A stretch of 8,015 nucleotides of DNA, taken from positions 3,729 to 11,743 of the forward strand of contig PARR01000019.1 in the NCBI GenBank assembly GCA_002711625.1. Reading direction: 5' to 3'. Every line of letters starts with the position of its first letter. Positions within the stretch are counted from its first letter, which is position 1. This stretch comes from Rickettsiales bacterium. GTDB taxonomy: Bacteria; Pseudomonadota; Alphaproteobacteria; Methylaequorales; Methylaequoraceae. The translations under genes and the position numbers were made by a program. Of this stretch, positions 1 through 6,265 are shown one piece after another. Under the pieces are notes generated by a model. It was not told the DNA's origin. It saw nothing but the letters and a program-made list of their open reading frames with translations, and searched no databases.

Positions 1-210
1 TGTATTAATGGTACTCTTGCCCCTGATGCTGGAGCAAAAATACATACAGATTTCAAAAAAGGATTCATTAAAGCAGAAGTAATTGGTTATAAAGATTTTA
101 TTGATTTTGGTGGAGAATTGAAATGTAGAGAGGCAGGTAAGTTACGTCTTGAAGGTAAAGAATATAAAGTGGTCGACGGGGATATTATAACATTTAGATT
201 TAATACTTAG
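1..210 (+). CDS. ychF: YchF ribosome-binding ATPase (Obg-family), C-terminal end only
   Basis: This is the last 69 codons of an open frame that enters from the left edge and stops at TAG (208-210). The translated tail contains [19 protein letters not shown] followed by [17 protein letters not shown] and FRFNT, which I recognise as the C-terminal TGS-like domain of YchF. YchF is a cytoplasmic, ATP-preferring P-loop protein of the Obg/TRAFAC class that binds ribosomes. Its G-domain motifs would lie upstream and are not in the window. The C-terminal pattern is very conserved, so the family call is firm although the gene is partial. Its stop codon lies within the 3' end of the convergent aldolase gene (11-base overlap), and a hairpin with a T-run follows immediately. 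Confidence 0.93.
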   Translation, partial: CINGTLAPDAGAKIHTDFKKGFIKAEVIGYKDFIDFGGELKCREAGKLRLEGKEYKVVDGDIITFRFNT

Positions 211-838
211 ATTTATAGTCAGAAAACAAATTAAGTATTTTTTTCATTTCTTTTTTATCAAGAATATTACAAGTTTTTGAAAGAAAGCAAAAATAATACT
301 GTTTAGAAATCTTTTCAAGAGCTTTTGATAAGGAAAATGCTTCGTCCAAATTTTTTCCAATAGTCACTTGACCATGATTAGAAAGAAGGCATCCATTTCT
401 TTCATTTAATGCTTTGACAACTTTTGCTCCTAATTCAACAGTTCCAAAGGTGGCATATTCTGCACAACGAATATTATCTCCTCCAAACTCTGCAACCATA
501 TAATGAAAAGACGGAATATCAAGTTGCATACAAGAAATAATTGAGGCCCACATTGAGTGTGTGTGTACAATCGAATTAATATCACTAAAATTTTCATAAA
601 TTTTTAAATGAAGACTTAGCTCAGATGATGGTTTTTTTTTCCCCTTGATATCTCCTTTTAATGATAATTGGCATATGTCGCTTTCTTTAATACTTAATCC
701 ATTAATTCCGGAGGGTGTAATATATATTTGATCGCCCAATTTGAAACTCACATTACCTTCGGAATTAAGATTTAATTTTTCTCTTATAGAGTTTTTTGTA
801 ACTTCAATAATTTTTTTTCGGATTTTGACAGAATTCAA
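200..838 (-). CDS. ald2: Class II aldolase, FucA/Ald2-like; likely 5-(methylthio)ribulose-1-phosphate aldolase
   Basis: This 212-residue protein of the class II aldolase/adducin family resembles E. coli L-fuculose-1-phosphate aldolase along its length. The FucA residues fall at the same numbers: zinc ligands His92 and His94 (VHTHS) and His155 (SNHG), catalytic Glu73 (PSSEL), Tyr113 (FHYM), and phosphate-site residues Asn29, Gly44, Ser71 and Ser72. Lying directly after mtnP and mtnA, it most likely cleaves 5-methylthioribulose-1-phosphate (or 5-deoxyribulose-1-phosphate) to DHAP and (2-methylthio)acetaldehyde (or acetaldehyde), as Ald2 does in the DHAP shunt. The dehydratase MtnB belongs to the same superfamily and is the main alternative, but the FucA-like segments around Tyr113 and CAEYATFGT favour an aldolase. 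The start is TTG (836-838), which forms a TTGA overlap with the mtnA stop. A weak AAGG lies about 10 bases upstream. The substrate is inferred from context. Confidence 0.82.
   Translation of the reverse strand: MNSVKIRKKIIEVTKNSIREKLNLNSEGNVSFKLGDQIYITPSGINGLSIKESDICQLSLKGDIKGKKKPSSELSLHLKIYENFSDINSIVHTHSMWASIISCMQLDIPSFHYMVAEFGGDNIRCAEYATFGTVELGAKVVKALNERNGCLLSNHGQVTIGKNLDEAFSLSKALEKISKQYYFCFLSKTCNILDKKEMKKILNLFSDYKSKY
202..244 (+). terminator. Probable intrinsic terminator of ychF, inside the aldolase coding sequence
   Basis: AATACTTA (202-209) pairs with TAAGTATT (232-239). After one bulged G (210), ATTT (211-214) pairs with AAAT (228-231). This gives a 12-bp AT-rich stem with a loop of about 13 bases, followed directly by TTTTT (240-244). 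The stem starts within the last ychF codons and includes most of the stop codon. The T-run is present only for rightward transcription, so it should serve ychF and not the leftward operon. With only one G-C pair the stem is weak, so function is inferred from position and architecture. Confidence 0.55.
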
Positions 839-1905
839 GTTTCTAGAACCTTTTTAATTGATTTCAAGTTCGCACTGCAATTTCCTTTATCAGTTATAAG
901 TTGAGTAATGTATTTGGAAGGAGTTATGTCGAAGGCTGGATTATGAACTTTTTTGCAGTTAAGATAAATTTGTTGATTAGAAAATTTATTATAATTAAAA
1001 ACATTGATGTGCGTTAATTCCTCTGGTCCTCGTTCTTCGATAGGAATAGAATTTCCAGAATGCGCAGTTTTATCTATCGTAGACAAAGGTAATGCTACAT
1101 AAAAAGGGATTTTATTTATAAAAGCCGATATAGCTTTTAGATAGGTTCCTATTTTGTTACATACATCACCATTAATTGCTGTTCTATCACTCCCAACTAT
1201 ACAAAAATCAATTTTGTTATTCTGCATTAAGTGCCCACCTGCATTATCAGCAATGACTGTATATGGAATTTTTTCGTTTTCTAGTTCCCAGGCGGTTAAA
1301 AGTGCTCCTTGGTTTCTGGGTCTTGTTTCATCAACCCAAATATGAATAGGAATTTTATTTTTTTTTGCTAAAAAAATTGGAGCAAGTGCTGTCCCCCAAT
1401 CCACTGTTGCTAGCCATCCAGCATTACAATGAGTTAGAATATTTAATGCTCTTTGTTTTTCTTTATAATGTTTTTTGATAATTTCATATCCATTATATGC
1501 TATATTTAAGCAACTTTTAATGTCATTATCTCTTATCTGTTTAGCTTTATAAAATGCGACATCAAATCTTTTATTACAATCAACATCCATAATACTCGAC
1601 CTAACTTCATCAATAGCCCATTTTAGGTTAATTGCCGTTGGTCTTGTCTTAAAAAAATCGGCGTAAACTTTATCTATATTTTTTTTTGTTGGATTTTCTT
1701 TTATAGAGATTGCAAATCCAAATGCCGCAGTTACACCAATCAGGGGAGCTCCTCTCACTTCCATTTTATTAATAGCATCAATAAAGTCTTGTTTAGTTCT
1801 AAGCAGCTTGGTAGAGACCAAAAAAGGAAGTTTTGTTTGGTCAATAATTTTTACAGACTTATTTTCAGTCCATAAACTTGTTAACTTTTTACCGTTTACA
1901 TTCAT
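835..1905 (-). CDS. mtnA: S-methyl-5-thioribose-1-phosphate isomerase
   Basis: This 356-residue protein has the usual length for MtnA, a cytoplasmic aldose-ketose isomerase related to the eIF2B alpha subunit. It converts 5-methylthioribose-1-phosphate to 5-methylthioribulose-1-phosphate. Diagnostic motifs in order are VRGAPLIGV (50-58), ILTHCNAGWLAT (156-167) with catalytic Cys160, DETRPRNQGA (192-201), GSDRTAINGDVCNKIGT (238-254) with catalytic Asp240, IPIEERGPEE (287-296), and the C-terminal NPAFDITP (322-329). The two catalytic positions coincide with those of Bacillus subtilis MtnA. The ATG lies 3 bases after the mtnP stop, with no clear Shine-Dalgarno sequence, and the TGA overlaps the TTG start of the aldolase gene, which suggests translational coupling. 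Some MtnA-like proteins act on other pentose phosphates, but the neighbouring mtnP supports the MTA-derived substrate. Confidence 0.95.
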   Translation of the reverse strand: MNVNGKKLTSLWTENKSVKIIDQTKLPFLVSTKLLRTKQDFIDAINKMEVRGAPLIGVTAAFGFAISIKENPTKKNIDKVYADFFKTRPTAINLKWAIDEVRSSIMDVDCNKRFDVAFYKAKQIRDNDIKSCLNIAYNGYEIIKKHYKEKQRALNILTHCNAGWLATVDWGTALAPIFLAKKNKIPIHIWVDETRPRNQGALLTAWELENEKIPYTVIADNAGGHLMQNNKIDFCIVGSDRTAINGDVCNKIGTYLKAISAFINKIPFYVALPLSTIDKTAHSGNSIPIEERGPEELTHINVFNYNKFSNQQIYLNCKKVHNPAFDITPSKYITQLITDKGNCSANLKSIKKVLET

Positions 1906-1908
1906 TTA

Positions 1909-2760
1909 TTAAGATAAAATATGTTTTAATTTTTTAATAGTTTCTTTCTTTACGTGTTTTGTATCTGTTATAATAGATGATTTGGACAAATTTTGAACCT
2001 TTGTATTAATTTTAACCCCTCCTTTTTTAACGATTAAGTTAATAAGCTCAAATGCTTTCTCAGAATTTTCTTTAAGGGTTGCAACAATTTGTTCAACAGT
2101 GACATTGTCGTGATTTGGATGCCAACAGTCAAAATCTGTTACCATCCCTACAGAAGCATAGGATATCCCAGCTTCCAGAGCAAGCTTTGCCTCCGGCATA
2201 TTTGTCATACCAATTATATCGCAACCCCATGACCTATAAAGTTGTGATTCTGCTAAAGACGAGAATTGAGGTCCTTCAATGCAAATGTAAGTTCCAGTTT
2301 TGTGAAATTTAGATTTTAGTTCCGTCAGTGCATTTATGATGTTTTTTCTTAAGACATCACAAACAGGTTTATACATAGGTAAATGCACAATTAGGTCATT
2401 ATCAAAAAAGGTTTTATTTCTGAGAAATGTTTTATCTATAAATTGATCTACTACCACAAAATCACCGGGAACATAATCTTCTCGAAGGCTTCCGACTGCT
2501 GATAAAGAAAAAATTGACTCTACACCAATTTTTTTTAAGATTTCAATGTTCGCTCTGTAGTTAATGTTAGAAGGAGAAATAGTGTGGTGTCTGCCATGAC
2601 GAGGCAGGAATGCAATATTTTTCTCATGCAGTTGTCCGATGCAAATCTCAGATGAGGGTAAACCAAAGTTAGATGAAATCTTCTTCCACTTATAATTTTT
2701 AAATCCGGGTATTTTATATAAACCGCTTCCACCAATGAAAGCAAGATTAATTCTTTTCAT
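1909..2760 (-). CDS. mtnP: S-methyl-5'-thioadenosine phosphorylase
   Basis: This 283-residue cytoplasmic enzyme of the purine nucleoside phosphorylase family splits 5'-methylthioadenosine with phosphate into adenine and 5-methylthioribose-1-phosphate. Homologues also accept 5'-deoxyadenosine. Visible motifs are GGSGLY (10-15) and RHGRHH (54-59) for phosphate, NYRAN (67-71), SAVGSL (87-92), EGPQFS (162-167), IGMTNMPEAKLA (183-194), and TDFDCW (208-213). In TDFDCW, Asp209 and Asp211 match the base-recognition aspartates that give MTA phosphorylases preference for adenine over 6-oxopurines. Length equals that of human MTAP. The ATG lies 6 bases after the petC stop with no recognisable Shine-Dalgarno sequence, so translation probably depends on the upstream gene. 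No adenine phosphoribosyltransferase gene is in the window, so adenine recovery must be encoded elsewhere. The product supplies MtnA, encoded immediately downstream. Confidence 0.95.
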   Translation of the reverse strand: MKRINLAFIGGSGLYKIPGFKNYKWKKISSNFGLPSSEICIGQLHEKNIAFLPRHGRHHTISPSNINYRANIEILKKIGVESIFSLSAVGSLREDYVPGDFVVVDQFIDKTFLRNKTFFDNDLIVHLPMYKPVCDVLRKNIINALTELKSKFHKTGTYICIEGPQFSSLAESQLYRSWGCDIIGMTNMPEAKLALEAGISYASVGMVTDFDCWHPNHDNVTVEQIVATLKENSEKAFELINLIVKKGGVKINTKVQNLSKSSIITDTKHVKKETIKKLKHILS

Positions 2761-2766
2761 CTAAAA

Positions 2767-3534
2767 TTATTCTAAATCTTTCCAAATTTTTCTTTTAACT
2801 CCAAGTAACATTATACTTAATATAATCAAAAAGAATATTGTTTTTACACCCATACTTTTTCTTTCTTCTAGCTCAGGCTCTGCCGTCCAAGCTAAAAAAG
2901 AGGTAACGTCTCTAGCTATCTGAGCTTGACTAGCCTCTGTTCCATCTTCATACTCAACTATCTCATCCATAATTGGTGAGGGCATAGCTATCTGTTTTCC
3001 TGGATAAAACTCATTATAGTACATCCCATCGCTAGCTTCAAAATCTTTAGGATATTCTTTATATCCATTCAACAGACTATATAGATAGTCTGCTCCACCA
3101 ACTCTTGCTTTTACCATTAATGAGAGATCAGGTGGATAAGCTCCACCATTGGCCACCCTTGCTTCTTTATCATTTAGATAAGGACCAACAAATTTATCAC
3201 TTGGCCTAGCAAATCTGGTAAACATTTCTCCCTCATCGTTTGGCCCATCTATTACTTCATATTCAGTTGCAATAGATTTAATTTCATCTGAGGTATATCC
3301 TAGGTCGAATAGATCTCTATATGCAATATGTCTGATGCCATGACAACCAGCACATACTTCCCTGTAAACCTGGAACCCTCTCTGTAACGATGATTTGTCA
3401 AACCTTCCAAAAATACCGTTGAATGGCCAGTTTTGCTCAATTAATTCAGTTTTTTGAGTCGCAGAATGACCATGCTTAAGAAAAAAAAATGAACTTAAAC
3501 TTAAAATTAAGATTATAAAAAATCTATTTAACAT
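2767..3534 (-). CDS. petC: Cytochrome c1, haem subunit of the cytochrome bc1 complex
   Basis: This 255-residue precursor carries electrons from the Rieske protein to soluble or membrane-bound cytochrome c on the periplasmic side. It has a Sec signal peptide with a long hydrophobic core (about residues 4-20) and probable cleavage after HSA (residue 25). A typical c1 N-terminus follows (W36, FGRFD 42-46, LQRGFQVY 50-57). The covalent haem site is CAGCH (61-65), and the likely sixth ligand is Met184 in IAMP. One membrane anchor spans about residues 230-246 and ends in a positively charged cytoplasmic tail (KRKIWKDLE). Length and layout are normal for an alphaproteobacterial c1. The gene is separate from petB, unlike the fused fbcH of Bradyrhizobium. 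Its ATG overlaps the end of petB by 11 bases, and it is followed after 6 bases by mtnP. Confidence 0.97.
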   Translation of the reverse strand: MLNRFFIILILSLSSFFFLKHGHSATQKTELIEQNWPFNGIFGRFDKSSLQRGFQVYREVCAGCHGIRHIAYRDLFDLGYTSDEIKSIATEYEVIDGPNDEGEMFTRFARPSDKFVGPYLNDKEARVANGGAYPPDLSLMVKARVGGADYLYSLLNGYKEYPKDFEASDGMYYNEFYPGKQIAMPSPIMDEIVEYEDGTEASQAQIARDVTSFLAWTAEPELEERKSMGVKTIFFLIILSIMLLGVKRKIWKDLE

Positions 3535-4792
3535 AACTTTCAGAAGATTCGGTGCTTCTTGACGAACTATCGAATTTCTCGCTTAGTACGGCTGCAGATA
3601 TACTTGAGGGTAATCCAGCCACCTTTTCAAATCTTGAAAGAAAAGGCATAATAATGAGGAAAAATGCAAAGTAGTAACCCGTTGCGATTCTAGATATAAG
3701 AACATAAATACCCTCAGCTGGCATTGCTCCCACCCAACCTAAAATAATGGAGTTAACAAAAAATAACCAATAAAATTGTTTGTAATATGGTCTAAATGAA
3801 GCACTTCTTACCTTATGACTATCAAGCCATGGTAATATAAAAAGGACCAATACAGCTGCAAACATTAATAGAACACCCATCAACTTGTCAGGAACAGCTC
3901 TTAAAATCGCATAAAAGGGTAAAAAGTACCATTCAGGAACAATATGAGCAGGTGTTTGCAGAGGGTTTGCTGGGATATAGTTGTCAGGATGTCCGAGGAA
4001 GTTTGGAGCAAAGAAAACTAAGCCTGCAAAAATAATCAAATATACACCAAGACCTAAATAATCCTTAACGGTGTAATAAGGATGGAATGGTATTGTATCG
4101 CCATCAGACTTTACATCAATACCAGTAGGGTTATTTGAACCGAATTGATGAAGTGCAACAAGATGAAGAGCAACAACGCCTACAATCGCAAATGGTAATA
4201 AATAGTGAAGAACAAAAAATCTGGATAAAGTTGGATTATCGACAGAAAAGCCACCCCATAAAAATGTAACTATATAATCACCAATAATTGGAAAGGCAGA
4301 AAATAGGTTGGTAATAACTGTAGCACCCCAAAAACTCATCTGTCCCCACGGTAAAACATATCCCATAAAAGCGGTCGCCATCATCAAAAGGAGAATGACA
4401 ACCCCTAACATCCAAAGAATTTCTCTGGGTGCTTTATAGGATCCATAATACAAGCCTCTAAACATATGAATGTATACAATAATAAAAAACATTGATGCCC
4501 CATTCATGTGAATGTATCTTAACAACCAACCATTATTTACATCTCTCATGATTCTTTCAACACTATCAAACGCAATTTCTGTATTTGCGGTATATTGCAT
4601 AGCCAAAAGTATTCCTGTAACTATCATTATCACAAGCGTGACACCGGCAAGTGAACCGAAATTCCAAAAATAGTTAAGATTTTTGGGGGTTGGATAATCT
4701 CTAAGATTATGATTGATAAATGTGAAGATTGGAAGTCGTTTATCAATCCATCCAGTTACACCTTTTAGTTCATTTTGATTTTGATTACTCAT
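3524..4792 (-). CDS. petB: Cytochrome b, quinol-oxidising core of the cytochrome bc1 complex
   Basis: This 422-residue inner-membrane protein carries both b haems and the Qo and Qi sites. Four histidines in two pairs spaced 14 apart are present: His95 and His109 in helix B, His196 and His210 in helix D. The Qo site is marked by [19 protein letters not shown] (144-162) and by PEWYF (286-290) in the ef loop. About eight hydrophobic helices are visible, with full-length N- and C-terminal halves as in bc1 complexes, not the split b6/subunit IV form. The last roughly 20 residues are serine-rich ([12 protein letters not shown]) and look like a disordered cytoplasmic tail. The ATG follows petA by 9 bases and has a good Shine-Dalgarno site. 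The 3' end overlaps petC by 11 bases. Confidence 0.98.
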   Translation of the reverse strand: MSNQNQNELKGVTGWIDKRLPIFTFINHNLRDYPTPKNLNYFWNFGSLAGVTLVIMIVTGILLAMQYTANTEIAFDSVERIMRDVNNGWLLRYIHMNGASMFFIIVYIHMFRGLYYGSYKAPREILWMLGVVILLLMMATAFMGYVLPWGQMSFWGATVITNLFSAFPIIGDYIVTFLWGGFSVDNPTLSRFFVLHYLLPFAIVGVVALHLVALHQFGSNNPTGIDVKSDGDTIPFHPYYTVKDYLGLGVYLIIFAGLVFFAPNFLGHPDNYIPANPLQTPAHIVPEWYFLPFYAILRAVPDKLMGVLLMFAAVLVLFILPWLDSHKVRSASFRPYYKQFYWLFFVNSIILGWVGAMPAEGIYVLISRIATGYYFAFFLIIMPFLSRFEKVAGLPSSISAAVLSEKFDSSSRSTESSESYVK

Positions 4793-4799
4793 ATTTTTA

Positions 4800-4803
4800 T
4801 CCT
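4800..4803 (-). promoter_or_regulatory. Shine-Dalgarno site of petB
   Basis: On the minus strand, AGGA ends 7 bases before the petB ATG and overlaps the petA TAG stop codon (4802-4804). It is the clearest ribosome binding site in the window. The other internal starts have at best weak or badly spaced matches. The overlap suggests that ribosomes finishing petA re-initiate on petB, which would keep subunit amounts balanced. Confidence 0.6.
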
Positions 4804-5356
4804 ATCCGATCCTAATAACTTTATCACTAACAAATTCATACGGGGGTATATCAAGATTTAAAGGTGCGGGACCTTTTCTTATTCTTCCAGATGTGTCATA
4901 ATGAGAACCGTGACATGGGCAAAACCAACCTCCAAATTCCCCTTTGTTATCGCCAATTTTCTGACCTAGCGGTACGCATCCTAGATGTGTACAAACGCCA
5001 ACAACTACCAACCACTCAGGGTTTTTTACACGACTAACATCATCCTCTTTATGAATTAGATCATTAATTCCAACGTTTTGAGCTTGATTGATTTCATCCT
5101 TAGTTCTATGTCTGATAAAAATTGGTTTGCCTCTCCACATTACTGTTAAATTTTGTCCCTCTTCAAGTGGAGACAAATCAACTTCTGTAGTGGCTAAAGC
5201 TAAAACATCCTTTGCTGGATTCATAGTATCTATCATGGCAAAAGCAGTTACCGCGCCACCCGCAAGAGCTAATCCAGTTGTAGTGAGAAAAAGGAAATCT
5301 CTCTTTTCTCTATCTATAGATGATTTTTCTTTATTACCTAAATTATTTTTTGTCAT
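4802..5356 (-). CDS. petA: Rieske iron-sulfur subunit of the cytochrome bc1 complex
   Basis: This 184-residue subunit takes the first electron from quinol at the Qo site and passes it to cytochrome c1. The [2Fe-2S] cluster motifs are complete: CTHLGC (122-127) and CPCHGS (146-151). Cys122, His124, Cys146 and His149 are the ligands, and Cys127 and Cys148 form the usual disulfide. GPAP (162-165) follows as the Pro-loop. The N-terminus is an uncleaved Tat-type signal anchor: a polar region, then KRDFLFL (18-24) and a hydrophobic helix to about residue 42, followed by the hinge. The usual Arg-Arg is replaced by Lys18-Arg19, an uncommon but tolerated Tat variant. This is the first gene of the leftward operon. 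Its ATG is 51 bases from hemF and lacks a clear Shine-Dalgarno sequence. Confidence 0.97.
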   Translation of the reverse strand: MTKNNLGNKEKSSIDREKRDFLFLTTTGLALAGGAVTAFAMIDTMNPAKDVLALATTEVDLSPLEEGQNLTVMWRGKPIFIRHRTKDEINQAQNVGINDLIHKEDDVSRVKNPEWLVVVGVCTHLGCVPLGQKIGDNKGEFGGWFCPCHGSHYDTSGRIRKGPAPLNLDIPPYEFVSDKVIRIG

Positions 5357-5383
5357 AACATATTAAATTTGTTTAATTATAAT
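5355..5383 (+). promoter_or_regulatory. Possible hemF promoter
   Basis: A perfect TATAAT (5378-5383) is preceded at 17 bases by ATAACA (5355-5360, 4 of 6 to the -35 consensus), which overlaps the petA start codon. Transcription would begin near 5390, about 18 bases before the hemF ATG at 5408. The -10 box overlaps a minus-strand TATAAT (5376-5381), so the two directions could compete for polymerase. The assignment rests on consensus match and position only. Confidence 0.38.
5362..5377. repeat. Short inverted repeat in the petA-hemF spacer, possible operator
   Basis: ATTAAA (5362-5367) and TTTAAT (5372-5377) form perfect 6-base arms around TTTG. The site lies between the candidate -35 and -10 boxes of hemF and just upstream of the petA start, where a dimeric regulator could affect both genes. 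It does not match a full FNR/CRP-type box (TTGAT-N4-ATCAA). With only A and T in the arms, chance occurrence is quite likely. Confidence 0.2.
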
Positions 5384-5396
5384 ATAAAAATCCTAA

Positions 5397-5424
5397 ATTA
5401 TAAAACAATGAAAAAAAGTGAAAA
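5397..5424 (-). promoter_or_regulatory. Possible promoter of the petABC-mtnP-mtnA-aldolase operon
   Basis: On the minus strand a perfect TATAAT (5397-5402) lies 16 bases downstream of TTTTCA (5419-5424), which matches 4 of 6 bases of the -35 consensus. Transcription would start near 5390, giving a leader of about 34 bases before the petA ATG. The -35 element lies in the first codons of hemF. A second TATAAT on this strand (5376-5381) is an alternative nearer the gene. In DNA this AT-rich such matches arise easily, so the evidence is mainly that the operon must start here. Confidence 0.35.
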
Positions 5425-6265
5425 TAATAAAAAAATTGTATCCAAATGGTTTAAAGAGTTAAGAAACAATATCTGCAGAGAACTGGAGTTTATAGAAAAT
5501 TCTCGGTTCAAAAATAAGTTAAAGTTTAAAAGAAAAAAATGGACCAGAGATAAAAATGGAAAAGAGTCTCTTGGTGGAGGAGAGATGAGTGTTCTAAGAG
5601 GAAAAATTTTCGAGAAAGCTGGAGTAAATATTTCAACTGTTTTTGGAAATTTTTCTGATAATTTTAAAGGCAAAATACCTGGCACAGAGAACAGCAATGA
5701 GTTTTGGGCTTCAGGATTATCTGTTGTAATCCATCCTTTTTCTCCAAAAATGCCAGCTATCCATATGAATACGAGATATGTAGTAACAGAAAAAAGTTGG
5801 TTTGGAGGTGGTATTGATATTACACCAACACAAAAAACCTCAAAAGATTCAAAAATGTTAGCTAAAATTCTTCACGACCAACTTAGAACTGTATGCGATA
5901 AATACGATAAAAAAGCATACAATAAATATAAAAAGTGGTGCGACGAGTATTTTTTCCTTCCGCATAGAAATGAAAGTAGAGGGTTGGGTGGAATCTTTTA
6001 TGACTATGTTAATTCGGGCAAGTGGGACAAAGATTTTGACTTTAATAAAAATGTTGGGAAATGTTTTATCAATTCCTACAAAAAAATAGTTAAAAAATCG
6101 ATCTCAATTTCATGGAATGAAAAAGATAAAACCGAACAAAACATTAGAAGAGCACGGTATGCTGAATTTAATCTTCTTCATGACAGGGGTACAAAATTTG
6201 GTCTTCAAACAGGAGGGAATATTGAAGCTATCTTTATGTCATTACCACCTCTTGCTACCTGGTAG
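5408..6265 (+). CDS. hemF: Oxygen-dependent coproporphyrinogen III oxidase
   Basis: HemF removes two carboxyl groups from coproporphyrinogen III with O2 to give protoporphyrinogen IX, a late cytoplasmic step of haem synthesis. From the ATG at 5408 the protein has 285 residues. Family motifs are GGGEMSVLRGKIFEKAGVN (56-74), VVIHPFSP (106-113), HMNTRYV (119-125), FGGGIDITP (132-140) with Asp137, YKKWCDEYFFLPHRNESRG (174-192), and YAEFNLLHDRGTKFGLQTGG (251-270). It ends at MSLPPLATW, without the roughly 25-residue tail of E. coli HemF; as I recall, other alphaproteobacterial forms are also short, so this is probably normal. A longer frame from TTG (5369) is possible, but it would add 13 residues lacking family similarity and overlap the -10 box, so I prefer the ATG. 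The gene diverges from petA and its 3' end overlaps the CCA-enzyme gene by 24 bases. Confidence 0.95.
   Translation: MKKSENNKKIVSKWFKELRNNICRELEFIENSRFKNKLKFKRKKWTRDKNGKESLGGGEMSVLRGKIFEKAGVNISTVFGNFSDNFKGKIPGTENSNEFWASGLSVVIHPFSPKMPAIHMNTRYVVTEKSWFGGGIDITPTQKTSKDSKMLAKILHDQLRTVCDKYDKKAYNKYKKWCDEYFFLPHRNESRGLGGIFYDYVNSGKWDKDFDFNKNVGKCFINSYKKIVKKSISISWNEKDKTEQNIRRARYAEFNLLHDRGTKFGLQTGGNIEAIFMSLPPLATW

Noticed and set aside
200..838. Calling the aldolase gene mtnB (methylthioribulose-1-phosphate dehydratase)
   Set aside because: The position-for-position match with FucA, including Tyr113 and the FHYM and CAPYATFGT-like regions, fits an aldolase better. A phylogenetic test would settle it.
1154..1345. 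Plus-strand open frame inside mtnA
   Set aside because: It lies opposite the conserved catalytic region of mtnA, and its composition is explained as the shadow of that gene.
2115..2312. Plus-strand open frame inside mtnP
   Set aside because: It is antisense to conserved MTA phosphorylase motifs (EGPQFS to TDFDCW), with no domain-like content and no promoter.
3479..3489. A-run in the petC signal peptide as a frameshift site or start-site problem
   Set aside because: The run encodes phenylalanines in the hydrophobic core of a normal signal peptide and the frame is intact on both sides.
5369..5407. Longer hemF starting at TTG (5369), adding 13 residues
   Set aside because: The added residues (FNYNIKILNYKT) have no HemF character, TTG is a poor start beside a near ATG, and the extension covers the best -10 box in the spacer.
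5398..5697. Minus-strand open frame opposite the 5' part of hemF
   Set aside because: It is fully antisense to a well-conserved hemF region, its product is a low-complexity Phe/Leu/Ser-rich string typical of the reverse of lysine-rich coding DNA, and it has no start context.
6200..6232. Hairpin (TTCAA/TTGAA-type arms) downstream of the cca stop on the minus strand as a terminator
   Set aside because: The arms are only about 6 bp with a 13-base loop and there is no T-run after it. It also lies in conserved hemF codons that explain the sequence.
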